Position numbers and translations under genes: made by a program. The notes beneath the pieces are model-generated. The model was given only the letters and a program-made list of their open reading frames with translations, made no database searches and had not been told where the DNA came from. Shown here piece by piece: positions 43,681 through 54,565 of a stretch of 64,000 nucleotides of DNA. Numbering within the stretch: the stretch's first letter is position 1; every line of letters starts with the position of its first letter. Source of the stretch: Camphora micrantha (Eukaryota > Streptophyta > Magnoliopsida > Laurales > Lauraceae); the NCBI GenBank assembly GCA_003546025.1, contig QPKB01000001.1, positions 37,089,049 through 37,153,048 of the forward strand. The letters are read 5' to 3'.

Positions 43681-45690
43681 TGTTGGGATTTGTGTATGCC
43701 CTAAAGCCCACTGACAGCACTCACATCTCTGTTACTGGATATTTACTGGTTATTTATTAGAATTATTCTTCTCTCTTACTGCATGTATATATGTATGTTT
43801 GTGTAAGGTCCATTGTTTCTAGTAAATGACTTCGGTGCGTAGTGGCTACACACAAACAGGTATGAGTCATGGATACTTGAAACAATAAACTGGTTCATAA
43901 CTGAGAGATGGAGTTGGGCACTTCATATTGGTATAAGTTATAGTGAGATACTCTCCTGTATTCAGGGTGACTTACCATAGTCACGGGAAGCTTTTCCGGA
44001 TTTATCTCATTAGTGCAAGTGTCATACATTGAACAGGACCATTGTAGGTGTGATCTCTAAAATGGTACTATCACTGAGAGAGATCAAGTCATCTTATGCT
44101 ACTGAGTGACCAGTGCTCTTAATCTTAAGCATATGTGGATGAACTGACGAAGTCAAGTTCTTGTGATTTAATTCACTATGGGTGAGATCCTGTTCATGGG
44201 TCGACAGCTCTGTGTTTTCGGTACTCGGGCTTGATTAGTTAGGACGTGCAGATGCAATAAAGAATCTATGCCATTTTGTGATGGAGTGATCGTCCCCTTA
44301 GAATTATCCAATTAATCATCAAAATCTAAGATCTTAGTATATGGATGTTCCATATGGATATTGAACTTGTGGTTCGCTCCCTGGACCAAGAGAATGATAT
44401 TCGGATGATGATTAAGTCAAGGATATGAAGTTCTAAGGTTGAGATATAATCGAGAAGGTTGATAGTACATCGGATAACCTGACTTGATTATGGATGTTAC
44501 ATAGAGGGGCATTTCGGTCATTTCACTTAGTAGGTCGAAGACGAATGTCATTTCCTGACGAGCTTAATTCATATTTAATATTTGTCCCTAGAGTGCAACC
44601 ATAACTCTTTAATGGAATGAGTTAGGGTTAAAATGATCTTAATGTTACTATGGGGTGAGCATGGACATTTTGGTCATTTTGGGAGTCAAGGGCAAATATG
44701 TCTTTTGGTCCCTTCTCTAGCCACTTTCCTATATTGGCATGGTTTCCTAATTTGATTAGATGATATGTGGTTGAATTATTTTTTGTGAAAAAATAATTTT
44801 GAGTTTAAATTCAAATAGGCTTTTGAAGGCATACATGAATTTAACTCTAGCTAAATTATTGACTTGTGGGCCATGGTGTGTTTTTCTATCTTGTGGGCCA
44901 GCCATAGAAGGGGGTCGCTTGTGTGAGGTTTCCAATCTTTAGTAAGAATCTTTACTTGGAAGGTTGGACTCCTCATTGGGTAAGGATTCCTATGGTAAAA
45001 GTTTCCTAATTGTTTTAGAAACTAATATTAGAAGGTGTTGCACACCTAAGGTAGCTGGTTGCTAATTTTATGGGATGGTCCTCTTAGTTTCCTATTTCTA
45101 ATTGGAAAGTACTTAGAGGGAAAGAGACCATCCATATTAATCTCCCTTTTGGACGTCCAAGGAGGTTGAGAAAAATAGATGAGTGAGGAAGAGAGGCCCT
45201 AGGCGTGCAACACCCTTTGGCTGTCCACAACTTGTTTCACGCCCATTGCTAGTTGTTTCTTTCTTCCTTGAAGAGAGAAAATCAGTCTGGGCTTTTCCAC
45301 AAATTATAATTCAGAAAAACCTCTTAAGGATTCCATAGTTTGATCCCACAATCATAGCCAATCAGATTGGGTTGTGGAATAGAGGAGAAGATCAAAAGAA
45401 AAAATACTGCAGAAAATTCCAGCAACACATATTGCTGATTGCAGGTCAAGAATCAGTCCCTTGGAGCTTTGTTTTCAGAGATTTGAAGTCTTCATAACAG
45501 CAAGGTAATAGTCCTCTTTCATCTCCTTTTATTTTACACTTGTTGATCATGATTTCATGGCGCTATTATGCGAATATTAAGGCTGATTTGCGCTGCCCAA
45601 AATAGATTTCTGCAATCTGTTTTGCTGAGTAAAAAACAGCCATGGACGTCCCTATCAAGGGATTTCAGATCTATATTGCATAGAGTTTCA
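43681..45690 (+). repeat. 3' LTR of the copia element (complete)
   Basis: 2010 bases, TGTTGGGATT to AGAGTTTCA, followed by the target duplication CGAAC at 45691-45695. The last 121 bases (45570-45690) have no partner in LTR 1. An open frame at 45568-45783 lies mostly in this LTR and is not a gene. Confidence 0.9.
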
Positions 45691-45789
45691 CGAACCTGGG
45701 CACAGTTCAGAGTGCTTTTTCTGTGCCTTAATGATGATCAATTGAGGAGTATTGCTCCTATAAGACTTCATGGAAGTGAATAGGATACT

Positions 45790-46949
45790 CGAACCATATT
45801 ATCGCACTATATCAGGACATTGCTAATGATGTTGCATGTGCTACTTTCAAGGAGTAGTTCACTGAGAAGTATGTGCCCACTTATGTCAAGAGACAAATGG
45901 CGGTGGAGTTCCAGTTTCTCACACAAAGAGACATGACAGTCCTCGAATATGTTATAAAGTTTGAGAGACTGTCACGGTATGCACCAGAGCTCGTCGATAC
46001 CGAGGAGAAAAAGATTATCAAATTCTTGGAAGGACTTAACCCTATTATTGAAAGAGATGCTTCAGGCATTGTCCTATCGGCCACATTCCAAGAGGCAGTC
46101 AAGCGAGCATCTAAATTTAAAAACATCAATAACAAGATTATTAAGGATGTTCAGAGGAAACCTCAACAACAGCAAGGAGAAAAGCCCTATCAAGGCATGA
46201 AGTCGAGGCCAAATCAAAACACCCAAAGGCAAGGTGGATGTGAGTACTGTGGCAAGAACCATCCTTCCCACCTATGTTATAGAGGCACGAGTGGATGCTT
46301 TAGGTGTGGCCATACAGTTCATTTGATGAAAGATTGTCCAAACAATAGGAACCAGGACAACAGGCCACCTCAGCAGAATTAGCAAGCAGCTCCTAACCAG
46401 CCCAGGCAGCCACAGCAGCAGAACCAAAAACAGCAGCCCCATCAACAACCTCAGAATCAAATTGCCTGTCCACCTCAGTAGAACAGGAATGCGCAATAAG
46501 GGAGACAGAAGCAGAACAGAAACTGACATCAACAACAAGGACGTATGTATCATCTGAATCAAGTAGACGTGGATGCAGCGGGCAACGTAGTTGAAGGTAT
46601 ACTTTTTATTTGTGGGATAGAAGCTAAAGTATTGTTTGATCCTGGATCCACACATTCATTTTTATCTCCCATGTTCGCTAAATTGATTGATGTGCCTGTT
46701 AGAGAACTAGACTTTATTCTAACTGTCACAACACTAGTAGGGAAACAAGTTGTTTGTAGCACATATTATCCTAGTTGCACAGTTAAGATAGATGATGTTA
46801 CATTCCCAGCAGACCTTATCCTGTTAAACATGCATGACTTCGATGTCATTTTGGGGATGGATTGGTTGTCTGGACATCATGCTAGTATGGATTGTTTTGA
46901 CAAAACTATTTCCTTCAAGTTGGATGGAGCATCATCAGGGGTGAAATAA
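45790..46949 (+). pseudogene. Tekay gag (C-terminal part) and protease
   Basis: Gag segment KYVPTYVKRQMAVEF near 45870, FLEGLNPIIERDAS near 46022, CCHC knuckle CFRCGHTVHLMKDC near 46297, glutamine-rich linker, then protease with LFDPGSTHSFLS near 46636 and the FDVILGMDWLSGHHASMDC block near 46840. Stops in frame: TAG 46380, TAG 46479, TAA 46497, TGA 46524, and one near 45857. The homologous minus-strand protease is at 24326-24750. The normal linker between protease and RT is missing after about 46940. Confidence 0.9.
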
Positions 46950-48163
46950 CACCGTATAGAATGGCTTCGACAGAATTGGGTGAATTAAAATTATAGTTGC
47001 AAGAGTTATTGAAGAAAGGTTTTATCAGACCAAGCATATCACCGTGGGGAGCTCCGGTGTTATTTATCAAGAAGAAAGATGGAAGCTTGAGAATGTGCAT
47101 GATTATAGAAGACTAAATCAAGTGACCATTAAGAACAAGTACCCATTGCCAAGAATAGATGAGCTATTTGATCAATTGCAGGGAGCAGAGTATTTTTCAA
47201 AGATAGACTTGAGGTCCGGGTATTATCAACTGAGGGTAAGAGAATTAGATGTACCAAAGACAGCCTTCAGGACCAGATACCGGCACTATGAATTTTTAGT
47301 AATGCCCTTTGGACTGATGAACGCACCAGCAGTGTTTATGGCTCTAATGAACAAGATCTTTGCACCTTACTTGGACTAGTTCACCGCTGTCTTCATTGAT
47401 GACATACTAGTATATTCCAAGTCTAGAGAAGAGAATGAGCAACACTTGAGGACATCGCTGCGATTGTTAAGGGACAACCAGTTGTATGCAAAGCTCGAGA
47501 AATGTGATTTTTGGCTGACACAAGTTTCTTTCCTCTATCATATTATTTCCAAAGAAGGTTTGGCAGTTGATCCAGCAAAGATAGAAGCAGTCATTACTTG
47601 GGAGAGGCCAAAGAATGTAACCGAAATCAGGAGTTTTCTGGGCTTAGCGGGCTACTACAAAAGGTTTGTGCAGGGATTTTCATCTATTGCAGCACCTTTA
47701 ACCAAACTAACCTGGAAGAACATGCCATTCGTGTGGACAGAATAGTGTGAAACAAGTTTTGAAGAATTGAAGAAAAGATTAACCATAGCTCCAGTTCTCA
47801 CCTTACCTTCAGGCAGTGGTAATTTTGTAGTCTATACGGATGCTTCGACCGTGGGACTTGGATGTGTGCTAATGGAGGATGGCAAAGTCATAGTGTATGG
47901 CCCAAGGCAGTTGAAGGAGCATGAGAAGAATTATGCGACACATGACTTAGAATTTGCAGCAGTTGTATTTGCCCTAAAGATGTGGAGACATTATTTATAT
48001 GGAGAAAAATTTGAAGTTCACTCGGATCATTGTAGCTTACAGTATTTGCTCTCTTAGAAGGAATTGAACATGAGACAGAGAAGATGGATGGAGTATATTA
48101 AGGACTATGATTTTCCAGTCAAATACCATCTAGGGAAAGTAAATGTCGTGGCAGATGTTAGAT
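46950..48163 (+). pseudogene. Tekay RT and RNase H (partial)
   Basis: RT begins in a shifted frame (LQELLKKGFIRPS near 46995) and keeps all blocks: RRLNQVTIKNKYPLPRIDELF near 47105, MPFGLMNAP near 47303, catalytic FIDDILVYS near 47394, thumb FLGLAGYYKRFVQGFSSIA near 47635. RNase H has YTDAS near 47833, LEFAAVVFALKMWRHYL near 47950 and HSDHCSLQYL near 48018. Stops: TAG 47377, 47743, 48055. The last one is CAG in the minus-strand copy. It breaks at NVVADV near 48160. Confidence 0.92.
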
Positions 48164-48283
48164 TGTATGGACTCAATCGATCAGAATATGTAATAAATTG
48201 ATTAATTTCTTTATTTATCAATAACATCAAGCTTTCCTTTAATGAGATGAATGGTGTTTTACTACTTAAATGCACATGACCAA
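48164..48283. other. Unassigned AT-rich segment
   Basis: 120 bases between the broken Tekay pol and the Tat LTR. No similarity to other parts of the window was seen. It could be a remnant of another LTR. Confidence 0.4.
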
Positions 48284-48524
48284 TGTTGACGCCAAAAATG
48301 TCACTATGTCCCTTCAACACCAAAAAGCTACATGGAGCCACATCCTGCCATAAATAGGAAGGCGCCACTTCAAGCACCAGATCTTGTCAGAATCAAACAA
48401 AAACTGCAAGATCCTTCAAAGCAGCCAAAAGAGGGGTATACATGAAGTTTCGGGCCATTTCGACGTCATTTGGCCTAACTTCACTTCTCCGACAGCCAGA
48501 CAGGAGCTCCCGGCAGCGACAGTG

Positions 48525-49100
48525 TTGAAGACTTCAAAACTTCAATCAGAGCCTACGGATGGTCTCAGAATACCTCCAAAAGACCCCATGCCAAATTTCA
48601 AGTCAAACGGACAACGTTTGACCCTTCATCAACTCTCAGGAAGCAAAAACAGGCCTGCCGGCGGCGGAGCACCCCGGAATCATGGCATCTAAATTGGAGC
48701 TAATGGATCATCTCAAAATGACTCCAATAGGACCTCTGTCAAGTTTTAAGTCAAACGGACATCGTTTGGCCTAGTTTCAAAGCTCGGCATTTTCCTCGAG
48801 GTGAAATCAAGGCGAGCATTTGCGGGACCCCAAAAGGCTTCAAAACTCAAACCAAAGCCCATGGTTGGTCTTACTTACTACTCAGGAGGCTCCCTGTCAA
48901 ATTTCAGGTCAATCGGACATCGGTTGACCACAAGTCAAAGCTCGGCATTTCTCTCATGGCGAAATTAAGGCAAGCATTTGCAGAACCCCGAACGGCTTCA
49001 AAACTCAAACCAAAGCTATGGTTGGTCCTATCTACTGTTCAAGAAGCTCCACGTCAAATTTCAAGTCATTCCGACATCGTTTGGCTTAGTTTCAATGCTT
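48525..49100. repeat. About 155-bp repeats in the Tat LTR, four units
   Basis: The anchor TCAAACGGACATCGTTTGGC recurs in diverged form at 48603, 48751, 48909 and 49066, each preceded by AGCTCC.GTCAAATTTCA and by an AAACTCAAACCAAAGCCCATGGTTGGTC-like stretch of varied quality. Copy 1 has one unit. Confidence 0.8.
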
Positions 49101-49314
49101 AACAAAAAATCGGCAATACCGCACAACAAAGTCTTCGGCTTTCCAGAAAAATAGGAAACTTTGTGCTCCGATTTGCGTGGCTTCTCGTCGGGTTTTCTTC
49201 AAGAGAATCAGGCCAATTAATGAGGGGAAATGTCAGGAAAAATACATAAGAAAAAAGAATGAAAAAAGATCAAAAAACGGCGAAGAAAAGGCGACCGAAC
49301 GGCGGCCGAAAAAT

Positions 49315-49425
49315 GGGCCCAAGGCCCATGGTCGCCGGCGACCTTGGCCCATGGTCGCCGGCGACCATGGCCCAAGGTCGCCAGCCCCATGGTCGCCGGC
49401 GACCATGGAATTCCGGCGACCCAAA
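49315..49425. repeat. Palindrome cluster in the Tat LTR, GGTCGCCGGCGACC type
   Basis: Two perfect 22-bp palindromes lie at 49349-49370 and 49387-49408, core GGTCGCCGGCGACC flanked by CCAT/ATGG. A third, imperfect unit lies at 49327-49346. Open frames on both strands here are artefacts of the symmetry. Confidence 0.95.
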
Positions 49426-50103
49426 AAATCGCTGGAAGACCCCTTTTTCGGGTCCTTTTCGCGTTTCGAGTTGATTGGCCCCTGTGATTTTTCCAAAATC
49501 TAATTTTTCGTGCATGAAATCCGTCGATCTTCGTCAACATCACGGATTTGCCGCCGAAATCATTGGATGATCATTAGATGCCTCGAAATCGCCAACCGGC
49601 CGACAAAGAAAGCACACTTTCCGCCCGCCCGATCGTGAAATCGACAGGACAGATGTTGCCGGCACGTTGACATTAATCAATGTCTGAAATTGTATCGCCA
49701 TCCTACATCAAACAACATGTGGATCCACCGGCGATCATCGCAAGAAGAATTCCAAAAGACGCGGCGCGGCCTGCGACTCTTCAAGCGACTTGGCGACCAA
49801 TTAATGAGGTTAAATGACCCATTTTATGACAAGTTAATGCGGTCATTGACTCATTATTTTGGACGGCCCAATCAAAACCAAGCAAATGGGAGTTACAAGT
49901 CAAAGGATTTATGGCATTAAAGCCATGAAACTCCTCCCATGATGGGGATTAAAGACACTTAAAAGCTCATTATTCTCCATCGGCCAATCAGATTCAAGGA
50001 AAAAGGAGTTACAAAATAAATAATTTAAAACTTGTAACTCCTCCCATTATGAGCATTAATGCATTCAATGCTCATAAAACCTCCTAAATGGCTACCAAAG
50101 GCC

Positions 50104-50111
50104 TATAAATA
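50104..50111 (+). promoter_or_regulatory. Tat LTR TATA box
   Basis: GCCTATAAATAGG, a consensus plant TATA box about 800 bases before the LTR end. A weaker CCATAAATAGG lies near 48351, and the copy 1 equivalent of that one is CTATAAACAGG near 10018. Confidence 0.65.
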
Positions 50112-50590
50112 GGAGGGCATTCCAAAGGAAAAGGAGACGGAAAAAAATCCAAAGAAATCGCCGGAGAAATTCACTCGAAGTCCAAAGAATTGCCCGGAAA
50201 ATCCAGAAATCCTGCAACTCTGCTGCAAGACCACCAAAAGGTGATTGAAGCACCCTTGGGGGGCCACCCCCCCAAGGACCTCCCTCCTTCTACCAACATG
50301 GCTAAAACGTGGCTTTTCAGCCCGTTTACTTAGCTTTTTATCGGATATAAGACCTTCTCTTGGTCTTTGTCCTTTAAAAATCTGAGGTTAAAAAGCCAAG
50401 CCAAGAATCCAAGAATCATGTTCTCATCTGCATGGACGACGGAGGAGCCCATACATGACTCGCGATCGTCGATCTGAACGTGTCCCCACAATCGAATGAG
50501 AAGTCAGATTCCTTTTCTTGATTTCTATTGTACTTTATTTTTCTTTTAGAGACAAAAATCACAACTCTTGTCTTTCATAATGGATAAGAC

Positions 50591-50656
50591 TTGTAAATCG
50601 CCTTTTACAGCAAAATCGCCTTTTACGGCAAACAAATGAAATCGCCTTTCACGGCA
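50591..50656. repeat. CGCCTTTTACGGC hairpin units in Tat LTR
   Basis: Three units equivalent to the four at 10392-10497 in copy 1, followed by the shared AAAATATGTGTGCAATGG block. Confidence 0.85.
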
Positions 50657-50922
50657 TATAAAAAAAAAACCCTTTTGTCTCTTTTCTTAAAATATGTGTG
50701 CAATGGGAAACTAGAAAAAGTTTCATTTCCCCTTTCTACTTGTGAAGGTGGATCTTCGGATCACCGTTTCTAAATTCCAAGTGGAAAAGTGAAATTGGCA
50801 TACCCGTACAAAAAGAAAGAAAGATGTTGATACCCTTTACTTTTTTTCTCCTCCCCTCCGCCATACCCCGAAAGACCCGGGGCGGAGGCAGCGGGAGAGA
50901 GGGAAGAATCGGGTCCATCAAG

Positions 50923-50940
50923 CTGGCACACCCGGTGGGA
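50923..50940 (+). other. Candidate primer-binding site of Tat copy 2
   Basis: TGGCACACCCGGTGGGAC starts with TGG 2 bases after a CA end and has the form of Tat primer sites (TGGC...CCG.TGGG). I cannot name the tRNA. Confidence 0.45.
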
Positions 50941-51932
50941 CACGTTCATTTGAGAACATGAACTTAGATTCTTTGGCACCTTTCTAGTTGGTGGCCAATG
51001 TTGAATCTTGCATTAAAAAAAACATGGGATGGGATTTTTTTTTTGGAAATTTCTTTCTTTAAGTCCATTTCCAATCTTTCTCCTTCTCGAAAAAAAAAAT
51101 CGTTTCTTGTTCTTTGAATTTAGATCTGAGAAATCTCGATCTCCTCCCTTTTGGACTCAGTGCCCGCAGAAATGTTTGAGCACGTTTTCAGATTGGGAAA
51201 GGGACCGTTTGCTCTCTTTAACGAGTTCGAAAAAAAAATCTGATTTCAAACTTTTCAGATTTTCAAAAAAAAAATCTTCTCTCTTTTTGGATCCAAATTT
51301 GAGAAATTTTGGTTTTCTTTTCCTTTCTGACTTAGGGCTCGCAGAAATTGTTTGAGCCCCTGTTCAGATTGGGAACGGACCATTCGCTCTCTCTGATGAG
51401 TTCAAAAACAAAAAAAGGGGGGGGGAGCATTTGAGAACACGAAAGTTTTACCGATTGCGTTCTTTAATCAAGGTTGATCTAAGAAAAGCCTTGTCCAGAG
51501 TTTGGAGACAGCTAGGCTGTTCTAGGTAAGGGTCCTCCAAACGGGTTCATTAAGTAATCCTACCCTTACCTGGGGGCTGGTCTATCAACATTGGTTTCAT
51601 AAGAATGAATTGTGAGAACTCGATGTATTCTCAAACCCTAAAAAAAAAAAATTCATCGATTTTTGGTTCAAATTTGAGAAATCTTGATCTCTTCCTTGTC
51701 AGACTCTGTGCTCGCAGAAATGTTGAGCACGTGTTTGAATTGGAACATCATTTGCTCTCTTTGATGAATCCGATACTGACTTTCAAAAAAAAAATCTTCA
51801 AAAAAAACTTCTGTCACGTCTGGGTTCAAAGTCGAGAAATCTTGACCTCTTCCTCCTCGGATTACTGTGCTCGCAGAAATGTTGAGCACGTGTTTGGGTT
51901 GGAACGTCATTTGCTCTCTTTGATGAATCTGA
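50941..51932. repeat. Tat leader with four diverged repeats
   Basis: Untranslated leader without a credible gene. Units of about 125 bases share GAGAAATCTTGATCTC..., then GCTCGCAGAAATGTTGAGCACG..., then TTTGCTCTCTTTGATGA and an A-run. GCAGAAAT anchors lie near 51167, 51340, 51713 and 51871. Between units 2 and 3 lies a perfect 10-bp inverted repeat, AGGTAAGGGT (51524-51533) with ACCCTTACCT (51562-51571). Confidence 0.8.
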
Positions 51933-53081
51933 TCCTATAAGCCCAGGATCAAGTCGTGCATCATCAGGCCTCAGCGAGAACCTGTCAAGGCCTGTATTCC
52001 TGCAACTCGGCCCTTCATCTCAACAGGGGCCGAGCTCGCCAAATTTAAAGCTTCGCTGCGACAAGCTAAGGACCACGTCCAGATCCTGTCCTTGCCAAAT
52101 TACAAAGAAGACAAGCTCGGCTGCTGCGCGCGAGGGACCACCTCCTTCGTGGCTAGAGCACAGCCCGAGCTAACTGAAGCTCAAATCTCTCGTTGTATGC
52201 GTCGCCGCGTGGCGTATCGGCAAAAGAGACTAGAGAAGCAAAGAGCTCAGCACTCTACGCTCCAGGTCTCTCAAAAATGGGTCGAAAAAGAAGCACCCAA
52301 CCAAGTTGCTACTGTCCATATGGTTGGCAAAGCCAGAAGGCGCCAGAAGTCAGCAACAAAAATCCATGTCAAGCGACCGGTGACTTGCAGCGTCTCCCGG
52401 GCGCGAAGACATAGAGAAGATTCTCCCACTCCTTCAAGTCAAGGACACCGGAGCAATCACTCTTCGAGTTCTTCATCCAAAAGAATGAGCTCCAGCTCAG
52501 TCACCAAGACGGTATCCTCATTCGACTCTCGAAGGATGAACGTCTTAGTCACAAATGCTGAGCAGCCTCCGCCGCAAGATGACGTAGCCGCACGCATCCA
52601 GCAGCTAGAGCAGGGACAGCAGAGGATAGAAGCTCTCATGGAGAACTTACTTCTTACCCTCCAATCTCCACAAAATAATGAAGTTCCTCCAAGTCACCAT
52701 GAGGAGGAGGTAAATGAGTCACGCGCCCTTACCAAGAGGGACTTTGACGATATCCTCGCCAAAGCAAAGGAAGAGGATGCACTAAAGGAACACGGAATCA
52801 AGCCGCCATATCCCTTATGGATGGACTCGGTACCGTTTCCTACCAAATTCAAACAGCCCACTCTCCAAACATATACGGGAAAGGGCTCGGCCAGACAACA
52901 TGTCATCCATTTCAAGATCCTGACGGGAGCCATCGCGGATCAAGACACCCTCAAGATCCGTCTCTTCGCAAGTACCCTAAAAGATACGGCCTTTGATTGG
53001 TACTCCACTCTTCAGGAGGACTCTATCCAAAACTGGGCCATGATGGAGACACGCTTCCTAACTCACTTCAAAGGTGAGGAT
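51933..53081 (+). pseudogene. Tat gag, N-terminal part
   Basis: Gag forms the particle. The frame is open from 51933 to the solo LTR at 53082. No good ATG precedes 52197, so the start is unknown; a TTG at 52092 is not evidence of a start. The first part is basic and serine-rich (RRHREDS..., SSSSSSKRMSSSS), then a coiled-coil-like RIQQLEQGQQRIEALMENLL near 52590. The capsid block (PFPTKFKQPTLQTYTGKG near 52827, FASTLKDTAFDWYSTL near 52965, MMETRFLTHFKGED near 53040) fits the retrotransposon gag family. It continues in frame at 56378. Confidence 0.88.
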
Positions 53082-53585
53082 TGTGAGACCCCGACCCGAG
53101 AGGCCCAGATTAGTGTTTTTGAGCCGTGTTTTAGCTCCAAGTGTGTTTCGTGGTTTTTGGTTTAATTGGGATTAAAATAGCTTTGTTATAGCTTTGGGAT
53201 ATTTTGAGTGTCTTGGTTTTAGTGTGGGGCCCTTTGGGGGTTCCCTGTTTATGGCTTTACGTGTACTTGAGGTTTTATCTTGGTTTTCTCGATTGGTATT
53301 TTATCCTGATTTACTTGTTTTGTTAATAGCTTCAACTTTCATGTTGATCCCGTTCCCGTCCCGAACCCCGAAACTTGACTTTTCTAGTTTCAAGGGCAAA
53401 ACAGTCTTTTCACACTAAATCTGTACCTGATTATTGTTATTCCCCAAACCCGTGAAACATATACTTTTTGGAAACTAGATATTTCGACGATCATTTCTTC
53501 CTTCTTCGTCGATTTCATCCGAAGCCCCGAAAACCACTATTTCAGCCTTTCAAAGTTCTTAAGTTGTGGAGCCCATTTCATTGAC

Positions 53586-53591
53586 TATAAG
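53586..53591 (+). promoter_or_regulatory. LTR TATA box
   Basis: ACTATAAGAGAACCC, 505 bases into the LTR, matching the other Tekay LTRs. Confidence 0.6.
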
Positions 53592-54284
53592 AGAACCCAT
53601 CTCTTCTTTTCCTTCTCCATTTTCCAGCACAAGAGAAGAACCTAGGGTTTGCTTACCTCTTTTCTTCTTCTTCTTGCTTCTCCATCATCAAGAGACAACC
53701 AATCTTGCACCAACATCTAATAGGACTCCATCATCTTCTTCACAACTTCAAGAGCTTCCTATTGGTACCATTTTTGAAGAAATCCCATCTCCACAAGATC
53801 CTCTTTTGGCTTGCTTTGCTCATTTGGAGAACCTATTGGTAAGATCTCTCCCTAATCTTCTAGATTCATGTTCTTTTGGTCCTTGAGAAGCTCCATTTTC
53901 ATTATTAGGAGCTCTCTCTTCTTATTGCTTGTTTTGACCCATTTTAGGGTTTGTTTTTGGGGGTTTGTGTAGAGATTTTGTTCTTGGCTTGCAAGTGTGA
54001 TTAGAGCTGGTTTTTCATTGATTAAAGACCCAAGGCAAGTGGATGATTTGATACTTTTACATTTGAATGAGATTTGATAAAATGCATTTTGATTTCATCA
54101 AGTATTTTGTGATATTAATGGCTTGTTTAGACTTGAAATAAATGCACATTTGAGAGTCTTGATAGCTTGTTTTATCCAAGTATTAGATTGCTAAACATTT
54201 TTGAAAGAATGTAGAAAGGAATGGAAGAAATGGAAAAGGCCACTGCACTGCTGTAACAGAACCTGGGTTCTGTTACGCAGTGTA

Positions 54285-54565
54285 CGCGGTCGACCGGCCA
54301 AGGGGCGCGGTCGACCGGGTACACTGGAACAGGCCCCCAGCTGAAGGACCTGCTGCACTGCGGGATTCACTGTTCCGCAGTGTACGCGGTCGACCGGCCA
54401 AGGGCGCGATCGATCGGCGACTCAGAGGTCAGGCTCTCTAGAGCTTGACCAAAAGACTATTCATCTATTTAATTTTACAACTCCCGGTCGACCTGGCCCA
54501 TGGGCGGTCGACCGAGCCCCCTGTGTATGCGGTCGACCGGCCATGGGCCAGGTCGACCGGCCCAA
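54285..54565. repeat. Palindrome cluster, CGGTCGACCG type
   Basis: The same block as 16545-16830, 1.2-1.5 kb into the LTR, with GGTCGACC units and GGCCATGGGCC-type palindromes. Confidence 0.9.

Larger units (their letters stand above)
34003..45690 (+). mobile_element. Ty1/copia retrotransposon (TSD CGAAC), interrupted
   Basis: LTR 1 starts TGTTGAGATTTGTG at 34003 and LTR 2 TGTTGGGATTTGTG at 43681. CGAAC flanks it at 33998-34002 and 45691-45695, and the flanks are two parts of one Tekay LTR. The shared LTR parts are 1888 and 1889 bases and look about 97% identical, so it is one of the younger insertions. A Tekay element entered LTR 1 at 35891. A later deletion removed most of that element together with the last 121 bases of LTR 1 and the copia primer site. 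The polyprotein has three stops. Confidence 0.9.
45691..48163 (+). mobile_element. Tekay-like element fragment, gag to RNase H
   Basis: The first about 45 bases (to 45735) continue the Tekay LTR that ends at 34002. Then, without LTR end, primer site or gag start, the middle of gag follows near 45790, so an internal deletion joined LTR to gag. Protease, RT and RNase H follow and the element stops abruptly at about 48163. It is the oldest layer here, being the target of the copia insertion. Confidence 0.85.
48284..50920 (+). repeat. 5' LTR of Tat copy 2
   Basis: Start TGTTGACGCCAAAAATGTCACT, proposed end GGGTCCATCA at 50920 (TG...CA), 2637 bases. The end is inferred from the candidate primer site at 50923. 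It holds four diverged 155-bp repeats, a palindrome block (49315-49425), a TATA box (50104) and hairpin units (50591-50656). Confidence 0.78.

Noticed and set aside
45568..45783. A 71-codon frame read as a gene
   Set aside because: It crosses the copia LTR end, the target duplication and an LTR fragment.
49177..49543. Six overlapping open frames in the Tat LTR
   Set aside because: They result from GGTCGCCGGCGACC palindromes; there is no domain and they lie inside an LTR.
51029..51940. Leader open frames as a small upstream protein
   Set aside because: The frames follow repeat units and A-runs and are not kept between units.
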